Positions 27,024 through 36,236 are shown, counted from the first letter of the stretch. The stretch is DNA of 64,000 nucleotides from Pseudolabrys sp. Root1462 (GCF_001426945.1 NZ_LMFS01000001.1:895757-959756), one strand, 5' to 3'. Program-made: numbers and translations. Notes: generated by a model from the sequence alone, not told the origin.

Positions 27024-28310
27024 ATGACCATGCATTCGCGCAAAATCTCGGTGATCGGCCTGGGCTATGTCGGACTTCCGGTGGCCGTTGCTTTCGCGCG
27101 CTCCGGGGCGACGGTCATCGGCTTTGACATCGACGCCCGGCGCGTTGCCGAGCTGCGCGAGGGGATCGATCTGACCCGTGAGGTCGAATCCGCGGATCTC
27201 AGGCAGGCGACGCTGAATTACACCACCGATCCCGCGGCGCTGAAGAAGGCCGATTTCCACATCGTCACCGTGCCGACGCCGATCGACGACAACCGCCGCC
27301 CCGATCTCGGCGCCATGCTGGCCGCATCGCGCACCGTCGGCGGTGTGCTGAAGAAGGGCGACATCGTCGTCTACGAATCGACGGTCTATCCCGGCGCGGT
27401 GGAGGAAGACTGCGTGCCGGTGCTCGAGGCTGCGTCAGGCTTAAAGTGCGGCGCCGATTTCACCGTCGGCTATTCGCCCGAGCGCATCAATCCTGGCGAC
27501 AAACAGCATCGCTTCGAGACCATCACCAAGGTCGTCTCGGCGCAGGACGCACCGACGCTTGACGTCGTCGCCGCGGTCTATGGCTCTGTGGTGAAGGCCG
27601 GCATCCATCGTGCGCCGTCGATCAAGGTCGCGGAAGCGGCCAAGGTGATCGAAAATACGCAGCGCGATCTCAACATTGCCTTCATGAATGAATTGTCCGC
27701 GATCTTCCACAAGCTTGGTATCGATACCGGCGACGTGCTCGCCGCGGCGGCGACGAAATGGAATTTCCAGGCGTTCCAGCCCGGGCTGGTCGGCGGTCAC
27801 TGCATCGGTGTCGATCCTTATTATCTGACGCACCGCGCCGAGAAGGCTGGTTACCGGCCGGAAGTGATCCTGGCCGGTCGGCATATCAATGACAGCATGG
27901 GGGCCCAGATTGCCCACGAATGCATGAGCCGGCTCAACGGCCGCGCGACGCATGGCGCGCTGGTCACGGTGCTCGGCTTGACCTTCAAGGAAAACGTCCC
28001 GGACACGCGCAACTCGAAGGTCATCGACATCGTGCGCACGCTCGAGCAGGGCGGCGTCACGGTGCAGATGCACGATCCGCTGGCCTCGCCCGAGCAGGCG
28101 CGCGAGGAATATCGCGTCGATCTGGTGCCGATGGACAGGCTCAAGCCGGCCGATGCCGTCATCTTCGCGGTGGCGCATGACGACTACATCGCGGGCGGCT
28201 GGCCGCTGGTGCAGCGGCTGCTCAAGGGCGGGACGGGTATCGTGTTGGATGTGAAGCGGCGGCTCGATCGCGTCGCCAAACCTGAAGGGATCGATCTGTG
28301 GCGGCTGTAG
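27024..28310 (+). CDS. UDP-N-acetylglucosamine 6-dehydrogenase-like nucleotide sugar dehydrogenase (TviB/WbpA type)
   Basis: A 428-residue enzyme oxidising C6 of a UDP-sugar to a carboxylate with 2 NAD+. 'ISVIGLGYVGLPVAVAFA' is the NAD site, 'KVAEAAKVIENTQRDLNIA' the central helix, and 'GGHCIGVDPYYLTH' holds the catalytic cysteine. 'VTVPTPIDDNRRPDL' and 'GYSPERINPGDK' match TviB/WbpA (UDP-GlcNAc) rather than UDP-glucose dehydrogenases. The start at ATG 27024 has no clear Shine-Dalgarno; ATG 27030 is an alternative. Its end overlaps the epimerase gene by 13 bp. Confidence 0.88.
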   Translation: MTMHSRKISVIGLGYVGLPVAVAFARSGATVIGFDIDARRVAELREGIDLTREVESADLRQATLNYTTDPAALKKADFHIVTVPTPIDDNRRPDLGAMLAASRTVGGVLKKGDIVVYESTVYPGAVEEDCVPVLEAASGLKCGADFTVGYSPERINPGDKQHRFETITKVVSAQDAPTLDVVAAVYGSVVKAGIHRAPSIKVAEAAKVIENTQRDLNIAFMNELSAIFHKLGIDTGDVLAAAATKWNFQAFQPGLVGGHCIGVDPYYLTHRAEKAGYRPEVILAGRHINDSMGAQIAHECMSRLNGRATHGALVTVLGLTFKENVPDTRNSKVIDIVRTLEQGGVTVQMHDPLASPEQAREEYRVDLVPMDRLKPADAVIFAVAHDDYIAGGWPLVQRLLKGGTGIVLDVKRRLDRVAKPEGIDLWRL

Positions 28311-29326
28311 ACAACGAGCCCATCCTGGTGACTGGCGCGGCCGGCTTCATCGGCTATCACGTGGCCACGGCGCTTCTCAAAGAGGGGCGCGTGGTGATCG
28401 GCGTCGATAATCTGACGCCTTATTACGATCCGAAGCTCAAGGAAGCCCGGCTCGCCGAATTGGCGAAACACAACGGCTTCAGTTTCATCAAGCTCGATCT
28501 TGCCGACCGCCAGGCGACCGCCGACCTGTTCGCGCAGTACAAATTCCCGCACGTCGTTCATCTCGCGGCGCAAGCCGGCGTGCGCTACTCGCTCATCGAT
28601 CCGCACGCTTACGTCGATTCCAATCTGATCGGCTTCGTCAACGTGCTGGAAGGCTGCAGGCACAATGGCTGCGGCCATCTGCTCTATGCCTCGTCGTCGT
28701 CGGTGTACGGCAGCAACACGCACATGCCGTTCTCGGTGCACGACAATGTCGATCATCCGCTCAGTCTCTACGGCGCCTCGAAGAAGGCCAACGAGCTGAT
28801 GGCGCATTCCTACTCGCATCTGTTCAAGCTGCCGACCACCGGGCTGCGCTTCTTCACGGTCTATGGTCCGTGGGGCCGGCCGGACATGGCGATGTGGATC
28901 TTCGCCTCGGCCATTCTCGCCGGCAAACCGATCAAGCTGTTCAACCACGGCAAGATGCAGCGCGACTTCACCTATGTCGATGACGTGGTGGAGTCGATCG
29001 TGCGGCTGGTGTCGCATGCGCCGGCCGGCAATCCGGAATGGTCGGGCGACCGTCCTGACCCCGGCTCGAGCAGTGCGCCGTGGCGGGTCTACAACATCGG
29101 CAACAACAACCCGGTCGAACTGCTCGATGTCGTCGAGTTGCTCGAGAAGTCGATCGGCAAGAAGGCAATCCGCGAACTGGAGCCCATGCAGCCCGGCGAC
29201 GTGCCGGCGACCTATGCCGATGTCGATGCATTGATGAAGGAAGTCGACTTCAAACCGGCGACGCCGATCGCCGAAGGCATCGCGCGTTTCATCGACTGGT
29301 ACCGCGCCTATCACGGCCTGAAGTAA
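28298..29326 (+). CDS. NAD-dependent epimerase, UDP-glucuronate 4-epimerase-like (CapI/LpsL type)
   Basis: A 342-residue extended SDR. 'VTGAAGFIGYHVATALL' is the NAD motif, 'YASSSSVYG' the catalytic Ser region and 'SLYGASKKANE' the YxxxK motif. 'FFTVYGPWGRPDMA' and 'RDFTYVDDVVESIVR' are typical of uronate epimerases such as CapI and LpsL. It starts at GTG 28298 with GAAGGGA (28284-28290) at a 7-base spacing, inside the end of the dehydrogenase gene. The pair would convert a UDP-HexNAc or UDP-hexose to an epimerised uronic acid for LPS. Confidence 0.87.
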   Translation: MAAVDNEPILVTGAAGFIGYHVATALLKEGRVVIGVDNLTPYYDPKLKEARLAELAKHNGFSFIKLDLADRQATADLFAQYKFPHVVHLAAQAGVRYSLIDPHAYVDSNLIGFVNVLEGCRHNGCGHLLYASSSSVYGSNTHMPFSVHDNVDHPLSLYGASKKANELMAHSYSHLFKLPTTGLRFFTVYGPWGRPDMAMWIFASAILAGKPIKLFNHGKMQRDFTYVDDVVESIVRLVSHAPAGNPEWSGDRPDPGSSSAPWRVYNIGNNNPVELLDVVELLEKSIGKKAIRELEPMQPGDVPATYADVDALMKEVDFKPATPIAEGIARFIDWYRAYHGLK

Positions 29327-29348
29327 CGATCCCGTCCCGCATGCCGGG

Positions 29349-29476
29349 CTGACGGATAAGGTCGCACTGATCTCCGGTGGGACCGGGCCGATGCTGCCTG
29401 TCTGGCGGAATCCCTGCGTACCAAGGGCGATGTTCTGGGATGGGGCGACGCGGCGGCCATCCGCTTGGCTGCCTGT
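29349..29476 (+). pseudogene. Possible frameshifted remnant of a short-chain dehydrogenase N-terminus
   Basis: In the 263-bp gap after the epimerase, frame 29349 reads 'LTDKVALISGGTGP'. A shifted frame from 29390 continues 'DAACLAESLRTKGDVLGW'. Together they resemble the first strand, glycine motif and helix of a Rossmann-fold SDR, broken by a small deletion. No start codon or C-terminal part is present. The match is short and could be chance. Confidence 0.3.
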
Positions 29477-29547
29477 AACGCTCTGAATCAAAACGTGTTC
29501 AGTGCTTTACACAGGCGCGGTCGCCACGTTCCAGGGGGCGTGCTAGG

Positions 29548-29582
29548 TGACCCCGGGGTCAGAATACCAGCTGGGGACCAGC
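29548..29582. promoter_or_regulatory. Palindromes immediately upstream of the GnnA-like gene
   Basis: TGACCCCGGGGTCA (29548-29561) is a perfect 14-bp palindrome. GCTGG-GGA-CCAGC (29570-29582) is a second hairpin ending 7 bp before ATG 29590. They could be a terminator-like structure, an operator, or a hairpin limiting translation. There is no U-tract. Confidence 0.4.
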
Positions 29583-29589
29583 GTTCAGA

Positions 29590-30588
29590 ATGTCACAAGA
29601 TACCAACAATAATGCGCGGCCGTTGCGCGTCGGCGTCATCGGCGTCGGCGTCATGGGCAGCAACCATGCGCGCGTCTTCGCGGGATTGCCGGGCGTGCAG
29701 CTCGTCGGCGTCGCTGATCCGGATGCCAAGCAGGCCGATTTTGTCGCGCGCACTTTGAATTGTGCGGCCGTGCCCGACGTCACCGGTCTCCTGGACCTCG
29801 GCGTTGACGCGATCACCATTGCGGCACCGACGCATCTGCATCGGGACGTTGCGCTCGCGGCCATTGCGCGCGGCGTCCACGTCCTGGTCGAAAAGCCGAT
29901 CGCCTCGACCGTCGAGGAAGGCCGCGAGATCATCCAGGCGGCGCGGCAGGCAGGTGTGACCTTGATGGTCGGCCATGTCGAACGCTTCAACCCGGCGGTC
30001 GAAGCGATCAAGGAAGCGATCCGCAACGAAGACATTCTGTCCATCGCCATCACGCGCGTCGGTCCTTTCCCGCCGCGCATGTCGAATGTCGGCGTCGTCA
30101 TTGACCTCGCCGTGCACGATATCGATCTCATTCGCTGGTTCACCGACAGCGACATCATCGAGGTGCAGCCGCAGGTCTCGAGCGCGATCGCCGAGCGCGA
30201 GGATATCGCGTTGCTGCAGTTCCGCACGGCGTCGGGCGTGCTCGCCCACATCAACACCAACTGGATCACCCCGTTCAAGGCACGCAACGTCACCGTGGCG
30301 ACCCGCCACAAATACGTGATGGGCGACTTGCTGACGCGGCAGGTGACCGAGTGCTTCGGCTTCCAGCCCGACGGCAGCTATTCGATGCGGCATCTCTCGG
30401 TCGGCCATGCCGAACCGCTGCGCGCCGAACTGCTGGCCTTCCTTCAGGCGATCCGCGGCGGCTCCGCTCCGGCCGTCACCGGCGAACAAGCGGTCGCCAG
30501 CCTCGAGATCGCTATCCAGTGTCTCGCCTCGAACAGCCGCGCCGTGTCGCCGTCGCGCGCCAAGGCGCAAAGCGCCGCGGCGGTTTGA
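29590..30588 (+). CDS. gnnA: Gfo/Idh/MocA-family oxidoreductase, UDP-GlcNAc 3-dehydrogenase-like (GnnA)
   Basis: A 332-residue NAD-dependent dehydrogenase. 'LRVGVIGVGVMGSNHARVFA' is the Rossmann motif and 'LVEKPIA' carries the family lysine. 'VGHVERFNPAV' and 'VGPFPPRMSNVGVVIDLAVH' resemble the UDP-GlcNAc 3-dehydrogenase group. GnnA oxidises C3 of UDP-GlcNAc so that GnnB can aminate it, giving UDP-GlcNAc3N for lipid A with 2,3-diaminoglucose. The next gene is a matching aminotransferase. A WbpB-type role in O-antigen synthesis is an alternative. The Shine-Dalgarno is weak. Confidence 0.72.
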   Translation: MSQDTNNNARPLRVGVIGVGVMGSNHARVFAGLPGVQLVGVADPDAKQADFVARTLNCAAVPDVTGLLDLGVDAITIAAPTHLHRDVALAAIARGVHVLVEKPIASTVEEGREIIQAARQAGVTLMVGHVERFNPAVEAIKEAIRNEDILSIAITRVGPFPPRMSNVGVVIDLAVHDIDLIRWFTDSDIIEVQPQVSSAIAEREDIALLQFRTASGVLAHINTNWITPFKARNVTVATRHKYVMGDLLTRQVTECFGFQPDGSYSMRHLSVGHAEPLRAELLAFLQAIRGGSAPAVTGEQAVASLEIAIQCLASNSRAVSPSRAKAQSAAAV

Positions 30589-30618
30589 TCCTTCGCTCTT
30601 ACGAAATCCGGTTATCTC

Positions 30619-31767
30619 ATGAACCTTCGCAGCGAACTGCCAATGCTCCCTTTCATCGATCTCGCCGCTCAGCGCCGCCGGCTTGGGACGGCGGTCGACG
30701 AAGCGGTTGCGAAGGTGCTGAACCATTGCCAGTTCATCCTCGGCCCGGAAGTGCGCGCCTTTGAGGCGGAGCTGGCCGCTTTCAGCGGCGCCAAGCATGC
30801 CGTGACCTGCGCCAGCGGCACCGATGCGCTGGTGCTGGCGCTGCGCGCCTTCGGTGTCGGCCCGGGCGATGCGGTGATCTGTCCTTCGTTCACGTTCTGC
30901 GCCACCGCCGAAGTCGCGGTGCTGGTGGGTGCGACGCCGGTGTATGTCGATATCGACCCCGTTTCGTTCAACATCAATCCGGCGCACATCGCCGGCGCTG
31001 TTGAAACCGCGCGCGAGCAGGGGCTGACGCCGAAGGTGGTGATCCCTGTCGACCTGTTCGGCCTGGCGGCCGACCACGGCGCCATCGCGGCCGCGGCGAA
31101 GGCGCACGATCTTCTGGTTCTCGACGATGCCGCGCAAGGATTCGGCGCGACCTACAACAACCGCCGCATCGGCACCTTCGGCCATGCGACGGCGACCAGT
31201 TTCTTTCCGGCCAAGCCGCTCGGCTGCTACGGCGATGGCGGCGCGGTGATGACCGACGACGACAAGCTCGCCGATCTGATGCGCAGCATCCGCATGCATG
31301 GCCAGGGCAGCGACCGCTACGACAATGTGCGCATTGGTCTGGCCTCGCGCCTCGACACCATCCAGGCCGCGGTGCTCAGCGAGAAGCTCAAGATTTTCCC
31401 GGAAGAGATCGAAGCCCGCGATCGCGTGGCGCGGCGTTACGCCGAAGGGTTGCGCGATGTTGTCACCGTGCCGACGGTGCCGGCCGGCATGACCTCGGTC
31501 TGGGCGCAATATACCATCCGCCTCAAGCCGGGCGCCCGCGAGGCTTTTGCCGCGGCGCTCAAGGCCGAAGGGATACCGACCGCGATCTACTACCCGATTC
31601 CGCTGCACAAGCAGCAGGCCTACAAGCAGTATCCGGTCGGCAAGGGCGGCGTCGCGGTGAGCGAGGCGGTGGCGCACGAGGTTATCAGCCTGCCGATGCA
31701 CGCTTATCTCGACGAAGCGACGCAGGATCGGATCATCGACGGCGTGCGCCGGGCGGTCGTCCGCTGA
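30619..31767 (+). CDS. gnnB: DegT/DnrJ/EryC1-family sugar aminotransferase, GnnB-like
   Basis: A 382-residue PLP-dependent aminotransferase. 'FIDLAAQRRRLG' opens the family domain, 'CASGTDALVLAL' binds the PLP phosphate, 'LDDAAQGFGA' holds the Asp for the PLP ring, and the Schiff-base lysine is in 'SFFPAKPLGCYGDGG'. 'YYPIPLHKQQAYK' is typical of the C-terminus. It is paired with the oxidoreductase 30 bp upstream. Together they would make a 3-amino sugar nucleotide, most likely UDP-GlcNAc3N. Homology begins near ATG 30643, which may be the true start. Confidence 0.78.
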   Translation: MNLRSELPMLPFIDLAAQRRRLGTAVDEAVAKVLNHCQFILGPEVRAFEAELAAFSGAKHAVTCASGTDALVLALRAFGVGPGDAVICPSFTFCATAEVAVLVGATPVYVDIDPVSFNINPAHIAGAVETAREQGLTPKVVIPVDLFGLAADHGAIAAAAKAHDLLVLDDAAQGFGATYNNRRIGTFGHATATSFFPAKPLGCYGDGGAVMTDDDKLADLMRSIRMHGQGSDRYDNVRIGLASRLDTIQAAVLSEKLKIFPEEIEARDRVARRYAEGLRDVVTVPTVPAGMTSVWAQYTIRLKPGAREAFAAALKAEGIPTAIYYPIPLHKQQAYKQYPVGKGGVAVSEAVAHEVISLPMHAYLDEATQDRIIDGVRRAVVR

Positions 31768-31815
31768 GCGCGCCGCGCACTTGCGCCGGGCCGCAAGGTC
31801 GGTCATTTTCAACCG

Positions 31816-32748
31816 GTGAGTGTCTCAACCAGCCCGTTGACCTGGCGTGACCAGAATATCCGCCTCCGCCGGCTCGAGGCCGAGGCAATTTTTATTCTGC
31901 GCGAGGCGGTCGCCGAATTCGCCAATCCGGTGATGCTGTATTCCATTGGCAAGGATTCGAGCGCGATGCTGCATCTCGCGCTGAAGGCCTTTGCGCCCGC
32001 CAGGCCGCCGTTTCCGCTGCTGCACGTCGACACGACCTGGAAATTCCGCGAGATGATCGCGTTCCGCGACGAGACCGCGGCGCGGCTCGGCATGGACCTC
32101 CTGGTTCATGTCAACGAAGAGGGGCTGAAGCGCGGCGTCTCGCCGGTTGTCTCCGGCTCGTCGCTGCACACCCAAGTCATGAAGACCGAAGCGCTGCGCC
32201 AGGCGCTGGAAAAGCATCGTTTCGACGTGGCGTTCGGCGGCGCGCGGCGCGACGAGGAGAAGAGCCGCGCCAAGGAGCGCATCTTCTCGCACCGCTCGGC
32301 GAGCCACGCCTGGGATCCGCGCAACCAGCGGCCGGAGCTGTGGCGCGTGTTCAACACCCGCATCCGGCCGGGCGAATCGATGCGCGTGTTTCCGCTGTCG
32401 AATTGGACCGAGTTCGACGTGTGGGACTACATCCGCGCCGAAGAGATCCCGGTCGTGCCGTTGTACTTTGCCAAGGAACGGCCGGTCGTCACGCGCGACG
32501 GCGCGCTGATCGTCGTCGATGACAACCGTCTGCCGCTTGAGGATGGCGAGACGCCGCAGATGATGCGGGTGCGGTTCCGCACGCTCGGCTGCTACCCGCT
32601 GACCGGAGCGATCCGCTCCGACGCCGATACCCTCGATGCGGTGATCGCCGAGATGCGTAGTGCGGCCAGTTCCGAACGCCAGGGCCGGGTCATCGATCGC
32701 GACGAAGCCGCGTCGATGGAAAGGAAAAAGCGTGAGGGCTATTTCTGA
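31816..32748 (+). CDS. cysD: Sulfate adenylyltransferase subunit 2
   Basis: A 310-residue ATP-sulfurylase catalytic subunit that makes adenosine 5'-phosphosulfate from ATP and sulfate. '[18 protein letters not shown]' is the PP-loop. '[20 protein letters not shown]' and '[11 protein letters not shown]' are CysD hallmarks. It starts at GTG 31816 without a clear Shine-Dalgarno. Its stop overlaps the cysNC start (TGATG), as expected for subunits made in equal amounts. No other cysteine-synthesis gene is in the window. Confidence 0.94.
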   Translation: MSVSTSPLTWRDQNIRLRRLEAEAIFILREAVAEFANPVMLYSIGKDSSAMLHLALKAFAPARPPFPLLHVDTTWKFREMIAFRDETAARLGMDLLVHVNEEGLKRGVSPVVSGSSLHTQVMKTEALRQALEKHRFDVAFGGARRDEEKSRAKERIFSHRSASHAWDPRNQRPELWRVFNTRIRPGESMRVFPLSNWTEFDVWDYIRAEEIPVVPLYFAKERPVVTRDGALIVVDDNRLPLEDGETPQMMRVRFRTLGCYPLTGAIRSDADTLDAVIAEMRSAASSERQGRVIDRDEAASMERKKREGYF

Positions 32749-34619
32749 TGAGCCCTTCGACGCTGCAAGCCCCCGAGATCGCAATGCGGCCGGCGCTGCG
32801 CTTCATCACCTGTGGCTCGGTCGATGACGGCAAGTCGACCTTGATCGGCCGGCTGCTCTACGAGCGGCAACTCATCCTGGACGACCAACTCAGCGCGCTG
32901 GAGCGCGACTCGCGCCGGCACGGCACGGCCGGCGAGGGCGTGGATTTCTCTCTTTTGCTCGACGGCCTCGAGGCGGAGCGCGAGCAGGGCATCACCATCG
33001 ACGTCGCCTATCGTTACTTTGCCACGGCGCGGCGTTCGTTCATCGTCGCCGATACGCCGGGCCACGAGCAATACACGCGCAACATGGTGACCGGCGCCTC
33101 CAACGCCGACCTGGCGGTGCTGCTCGTCGATGCGCGCAAGGGTCTGCTCGATCAGACGCGGCGTCATGCCATCATCGCGGCGATGCTCGGCATCCGTCAC
33201 ATGGTGCTGGCGGTCAACAAGATCGATCTGGTCGATTTCGACCGGGCCGTTTTCGAAAGGATCGTCGCTGCCTTCAACGACTTCGCCGCGACCCTCGGCT
33301 TCAGGACCATCACCGCAATTCCGCTCTCAGCGCGGTTCGGCGACAACGTGGCCGAGAGAAGCCAACGCACCCCGTGGTACGCGGGTCCGCCGCTGATCGA
33401 TCTTCTCGAACAGATCGATGTCGAGGACGACCGCTCCGGCAAACCCTTCCGCATGCCGGTTCAGTGGGTTAATCGCCCGGATGCCAGCTTTCGCGGTTTC
33501 TGCGGCACCATCGTCAGCGGCGCCGTGAAGGCTGGCGACGAAATCGTTGTCCTGCCGTCGGGCCGCGTCACGACCGTCAAGGAGGTCCTGGCTCCCGGCG
33601 CCGACGGCAAGGCGGAGACCGGCGACAGCGTCACCCTGACGTTGACGGAGGAAACCGATGTCGCCCGCGGCGACATGCTGGCGGCGCCGCGCGCGCGTCC
33701 GCAGGTCGCCGATCAGTTCGCCGCCCACATCGTGTGGATGTCGCCCGAGGCGCTGCTGCCCGGCCGTTCCTATCTGATGAAGGTCAACCATAATTCAGTG
33801 CTGGCGACGGTCACCGACCTCAAGCACCGCGTCGACATCCAGACACTCGCGCGACTCGCCGCCAAGACCTTGTCACTCAACGAAGTTGGCGTGTGCAACC
33901 TGTCGGTCGCCCGACCGATCGCGGTCGATGCCTATGCCGACAACCGGGACACCGGCGGCTTTGTTCTGATCGACCGCTACAGCAACGAAACCGTCGCGGC
34001 CGGCATGATCGACTTTGCGCTGCGCCGCGCGACCAACATTCACCGCCACGCCTATACGGTAAACAAGGCGTTCCGAACCGCCTTGATGCATCACAAACCC
34101 GCGGTGCTGTGGTTCACCGGCCTGCCGGGCTCGGGCAAGTCCACCATCGCCAACCTCGTCGAATCCGGCCTCCATGCGCGCGGCGCCCACACCATGCTGC
34201 TCGATGGCGACAATGTCCGGCATGGTCTCAACAATGATCTCGGCTTCACCGAGGCTGACCGCGTCGAGAATATCCGCCGTGTCGCCGAGGTTGCCAAGCT
34301 GATGACGGAGGCGGGCCTCATTGTCCTGTGCTCGTTCATTTCGCCATTCGCTGCCGAGCGGCGTCTGGCGCGCGAGATGGTGCAGACCGGCGAATTCATC
34401 GAGATATTCGTCGATACGCCGCTCGAGATGTGTATCGTCCGCGATCCGAAGGGGCTTTATCGCCGCGCGCTAGCCGGCGAGATCGCGAACTTCACGGGCA
34501 TCGGGCAGCCCTATGAACGGCCGGAGGTGCCGGAACTGCATCTTCTGACGCCCGATCGCGATCCGGCCCAGTTGGCGCAGGACGTGATCGACGAACTGAT
34601 CCGTATGAAGATCCTCTAA
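32748..34619 (+). CDS. cysNC: Sulfate adenylyltransferase subunit 1 / adenylylsulfate kinase fusion
   Basis: A 623-residue fusion like NodQ. The N-terminal GTPase (about residues 1-430) has 'GSVDDGKSTLIGRLL', 'DTPGHEQYTRNM' and 'NKIDL', and drives the CysD reaction. The C-terminal APS kinase (from about 445) has the P-loop 'FTGLPGSGKSTIA', 'DGDNVRHGLNNDLGF' and 'FISPFAAERRLAR'. The product is PAPS, the donor for sulfation as well as for assimilation. It lies between the lipid A sugar genes and manC. No sulfotransferase gene is seen nearby. Confidence 0.94.
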   Translation: MSPSTLQAPEIAMRPALRFITCGSVDDGKSTLIGRLLYERQLILDDQLSALERDSRRHGTAGEGVDFSLLLDGLEAEREQGITIDVAYRYFATARRSFIVADTPGHEQYTRNMVTGASNADLAVLLVDARKGLLDQTRRHAIIAAMLGIRHMVLAVNKIDLVDFDRAVFERIVAAFNDFAATLGFRTITAIPLSARFGDNVAERSQRTPWYAGPPLIDLLEQIDVEDDRSGKPFRMPVQWVNRPDASFRGFCGTIVSGAVKAGDEIVVLPSGRVTTVKEVLAPGADGKAETGDSVTLTLTEETDVARGDMLAAPRARPQVADQFAAHIVWMSPEALLPGRSYLMKVNHNSVLATVTDLKHRVDIQTLARLAAKTLSLNEVGVCNLSVARPIAVDAYADNRDTGGFVLIDRYSNETVAAGMIDFALRRATNIHRHAYTVNKAFRTALMHHKPAVLWFTGLPGSGKSTIANLVESGLHARGAHTMLLDGDNVRHGLNNDLGFTEADRVENIRRVAEVAKLMTEAGLIVLCSFISPFAAERRLAREMVQTGEFIEIFVDTPLEMCIVRDPKGLYRRALAGEIANFTGIGQPYERPEVPELHLLTPDRDPAQLAQDVIDELIRMKIL

Positions 34620-34621
34620 GC

Positions 34622-36037
34622 CTAGACGCGCTTATAGATATCTTCGATGCGCTCGATGTCGTCTTCGCCGAGATAGCTGCCGGTTTGTACTTCGATCAGT
34701 TCCAGCGGAATCTTGCCCCTGTTGGCAAGGCGATGGACGGTGCCAATCGGAATGTAGATCGATTCGTTCTCGTGCACGGCGCGGAGTTCGTCGCCGATCG
34801 TGACTTCGGCATTGCCGCGCACGACAACCCAATGCTCGGAACGGTGCCGGTGCCGCTGCAGCGATAGCATGCCGCCGGGACTGACGACGATGCGCTTGAC
34901 CTGGAACCGGTCGCCCATGTCGATCGACTCGTAATAGCCCCACGGCCGGTGCACGCGCTTGTGTTCGGTGGCTTCCGGTTTGTCCTCGGCCTTCAACCGC
35001 GTCACAAGTTCGCGCACCTGCTGCGAACGGTCGCGCGGCACCACCATGACGGCGTCGGAGGTCGAGACCACGACCAGATCGCTGACGCCGATCAAGGTCG
35101 TCAGCCGCCCGTCGGAGTGAATGACACAATCCGCGGTATCCACGGCAATCACCGGGCCGTGCACGACATTGCCGCCTTCGTCTCGCGGCATGATGTCGAA
35201 CAGCGCGTCCCAGCTCCCGATATCCGACCAACGGAAATCGCCGGCGATCACGGCGGCGCGGTCGGTCTTTTCCATGACCGCATAGTCGATCGACTTCTGC
35301 GGCGCGCGGGCGAATGCATCGGGGTCGAGCCGCAGAAAGCCCAGATCGTTGGTTGCCCCCGCCGCAGCAGCTTCGACGGCTTCGGCCATGCCCGGCTCCA
35401 GACGCGCCAGTTCGCTCATCAGGACATCGGCGCGGTACAGGAAATTGCCGGAATTCCACAAATAGCCGTCGCGCACGTAGCGCGCGGCGGTCGCCGCGTC
35501 CGGCTTCTCGACGAAGCGGCTGACGACGCTGACGCCGTTGCCGAGGTCGGCGCCGGGCAGGATGTAGCCGTAGCTGGTTTTCGGCTCGGACGGTTTGATA
35601 CCGAAAGTGACGATCTGACCGTTCTCTGCGGCCGGACGTCCGGCGAGGCAAGTGGCGCGGAATTTATCGGTATCGAGAATGATGTGGTCGGCGGCGAGTG
35701 CCAGCACCAGCGCCTGCGGATGGCGCTGGCGCGCAATCGCCGTCGCCGCGGCAATCGCCGGGCCGGAATCGCGCCGGAGCGGTTCGATGACCACTGTCAC
35801 GTCGATGCCGATCTCTTCGGCCTGCCGTTTGGCGAAGAAATGGAAGTTTGGTCCGGTGATCACGATGGGAGCCGCGAACATCGGATCGCTGACCCGAAGC
35901 AGCGTCTCCTGATAGGTCGAGCGCTCACCGACCAGCGGCAGGAACTGCTTGGGCAATGCGTCGCGCGACACCGGCCACAGCCGGGTGCCGGCGCCGCCGG
36001 CGAGGAGCACTGGGGTGATCGGCGAAATTGCGGGCAC
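34622..36037 (-). CDS. manC: Mannose-1-phosphate guanylyltransferase / mannose-6-phosphate isomerase
   Basis: A 471-residue bifunctional ManC/AlgA-type enzyme. The N-terminal pyrophosphorylase begins 'PVLLAGGAGTRLWPVSRDAL' with 'PKQFLPL' after it, and 'FVEKPDAATAARYV' is the second signature. The C-terminal cupin isomerase domain has 'RPWGYYESIDMGDRFQVKRI' and 'QRHRHRSEHWVVV' with metal-binding histidines. It makes GDP-mannose for O-antigen or exopolysaccharide. It starts at GTG 36037. It is convergent with cysNC, the stops being 2 bp apart. Confidence 0.93.
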   Translation of the reverse strand: MPAISPITPVLLAGGAGTRLWPVSRDALPKQFLPLVGERSTYQETLLRVSDPMFAAPIVITGPNFHFFAKRQAEEIGIDVTVVIEPLRRDSGPAIAAATAIARQRHPQALVLALAADHIILDTDKFRATCLAGRPAAENGQIVTFGIKPSEPKTSYGYILPGADLGNGVSVVSRFVEKPDAATAARYVRDGYLWNSGNFLYRADVLMSELARLEPGMAEAVEAAAAGATNDLGFLRLDPDAFARAPQKSIDYAVMEKTDRAAVIAGDFRWSDIGSWDALFDIMPRDEGGNVVHGPVIAVDTADCVIHSDGRLTTLIGVSDLVVVSTSDAVMVVPRDRSQQVRELVTRLKAEDKPEATEHKRVHRPWGYYESIDMGDRFQVKRIVVSPGGMLSLQRHRHRSEHWVVVRGNAEVTIGDELRAVHENESIYIPIGTVHRLANRGKIPLELIEVQTGSYLGEDDIERIEDIYKRV

Positions 36038-36236
36038 GGGCGTCTCGACGGTGATCGGCGGGTTATTCAGCCTGAGCTGTCTCGGTCAAGGCCATCTTGG
36101 CTTTGCGCGCAGGGGCCCTATGGTGGGCGCCGGATTCGCGCCCGGCGGCCCGCCTACGGGTATCGTATCGTCGGCCTTAAATCTACCTTGGTCGCCTTCG
36201 ACTATTCCACGCGCCCGTACAGGTCTGTCCAGCCCG

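Noticed and set aside
29593-31812. A 739-codon minus-strand frame
   Set aside because: It is antisense to the GnnA/GnnB-like genes and has the same low-complexity composition of His, Arg and Asp. No motif is visible.
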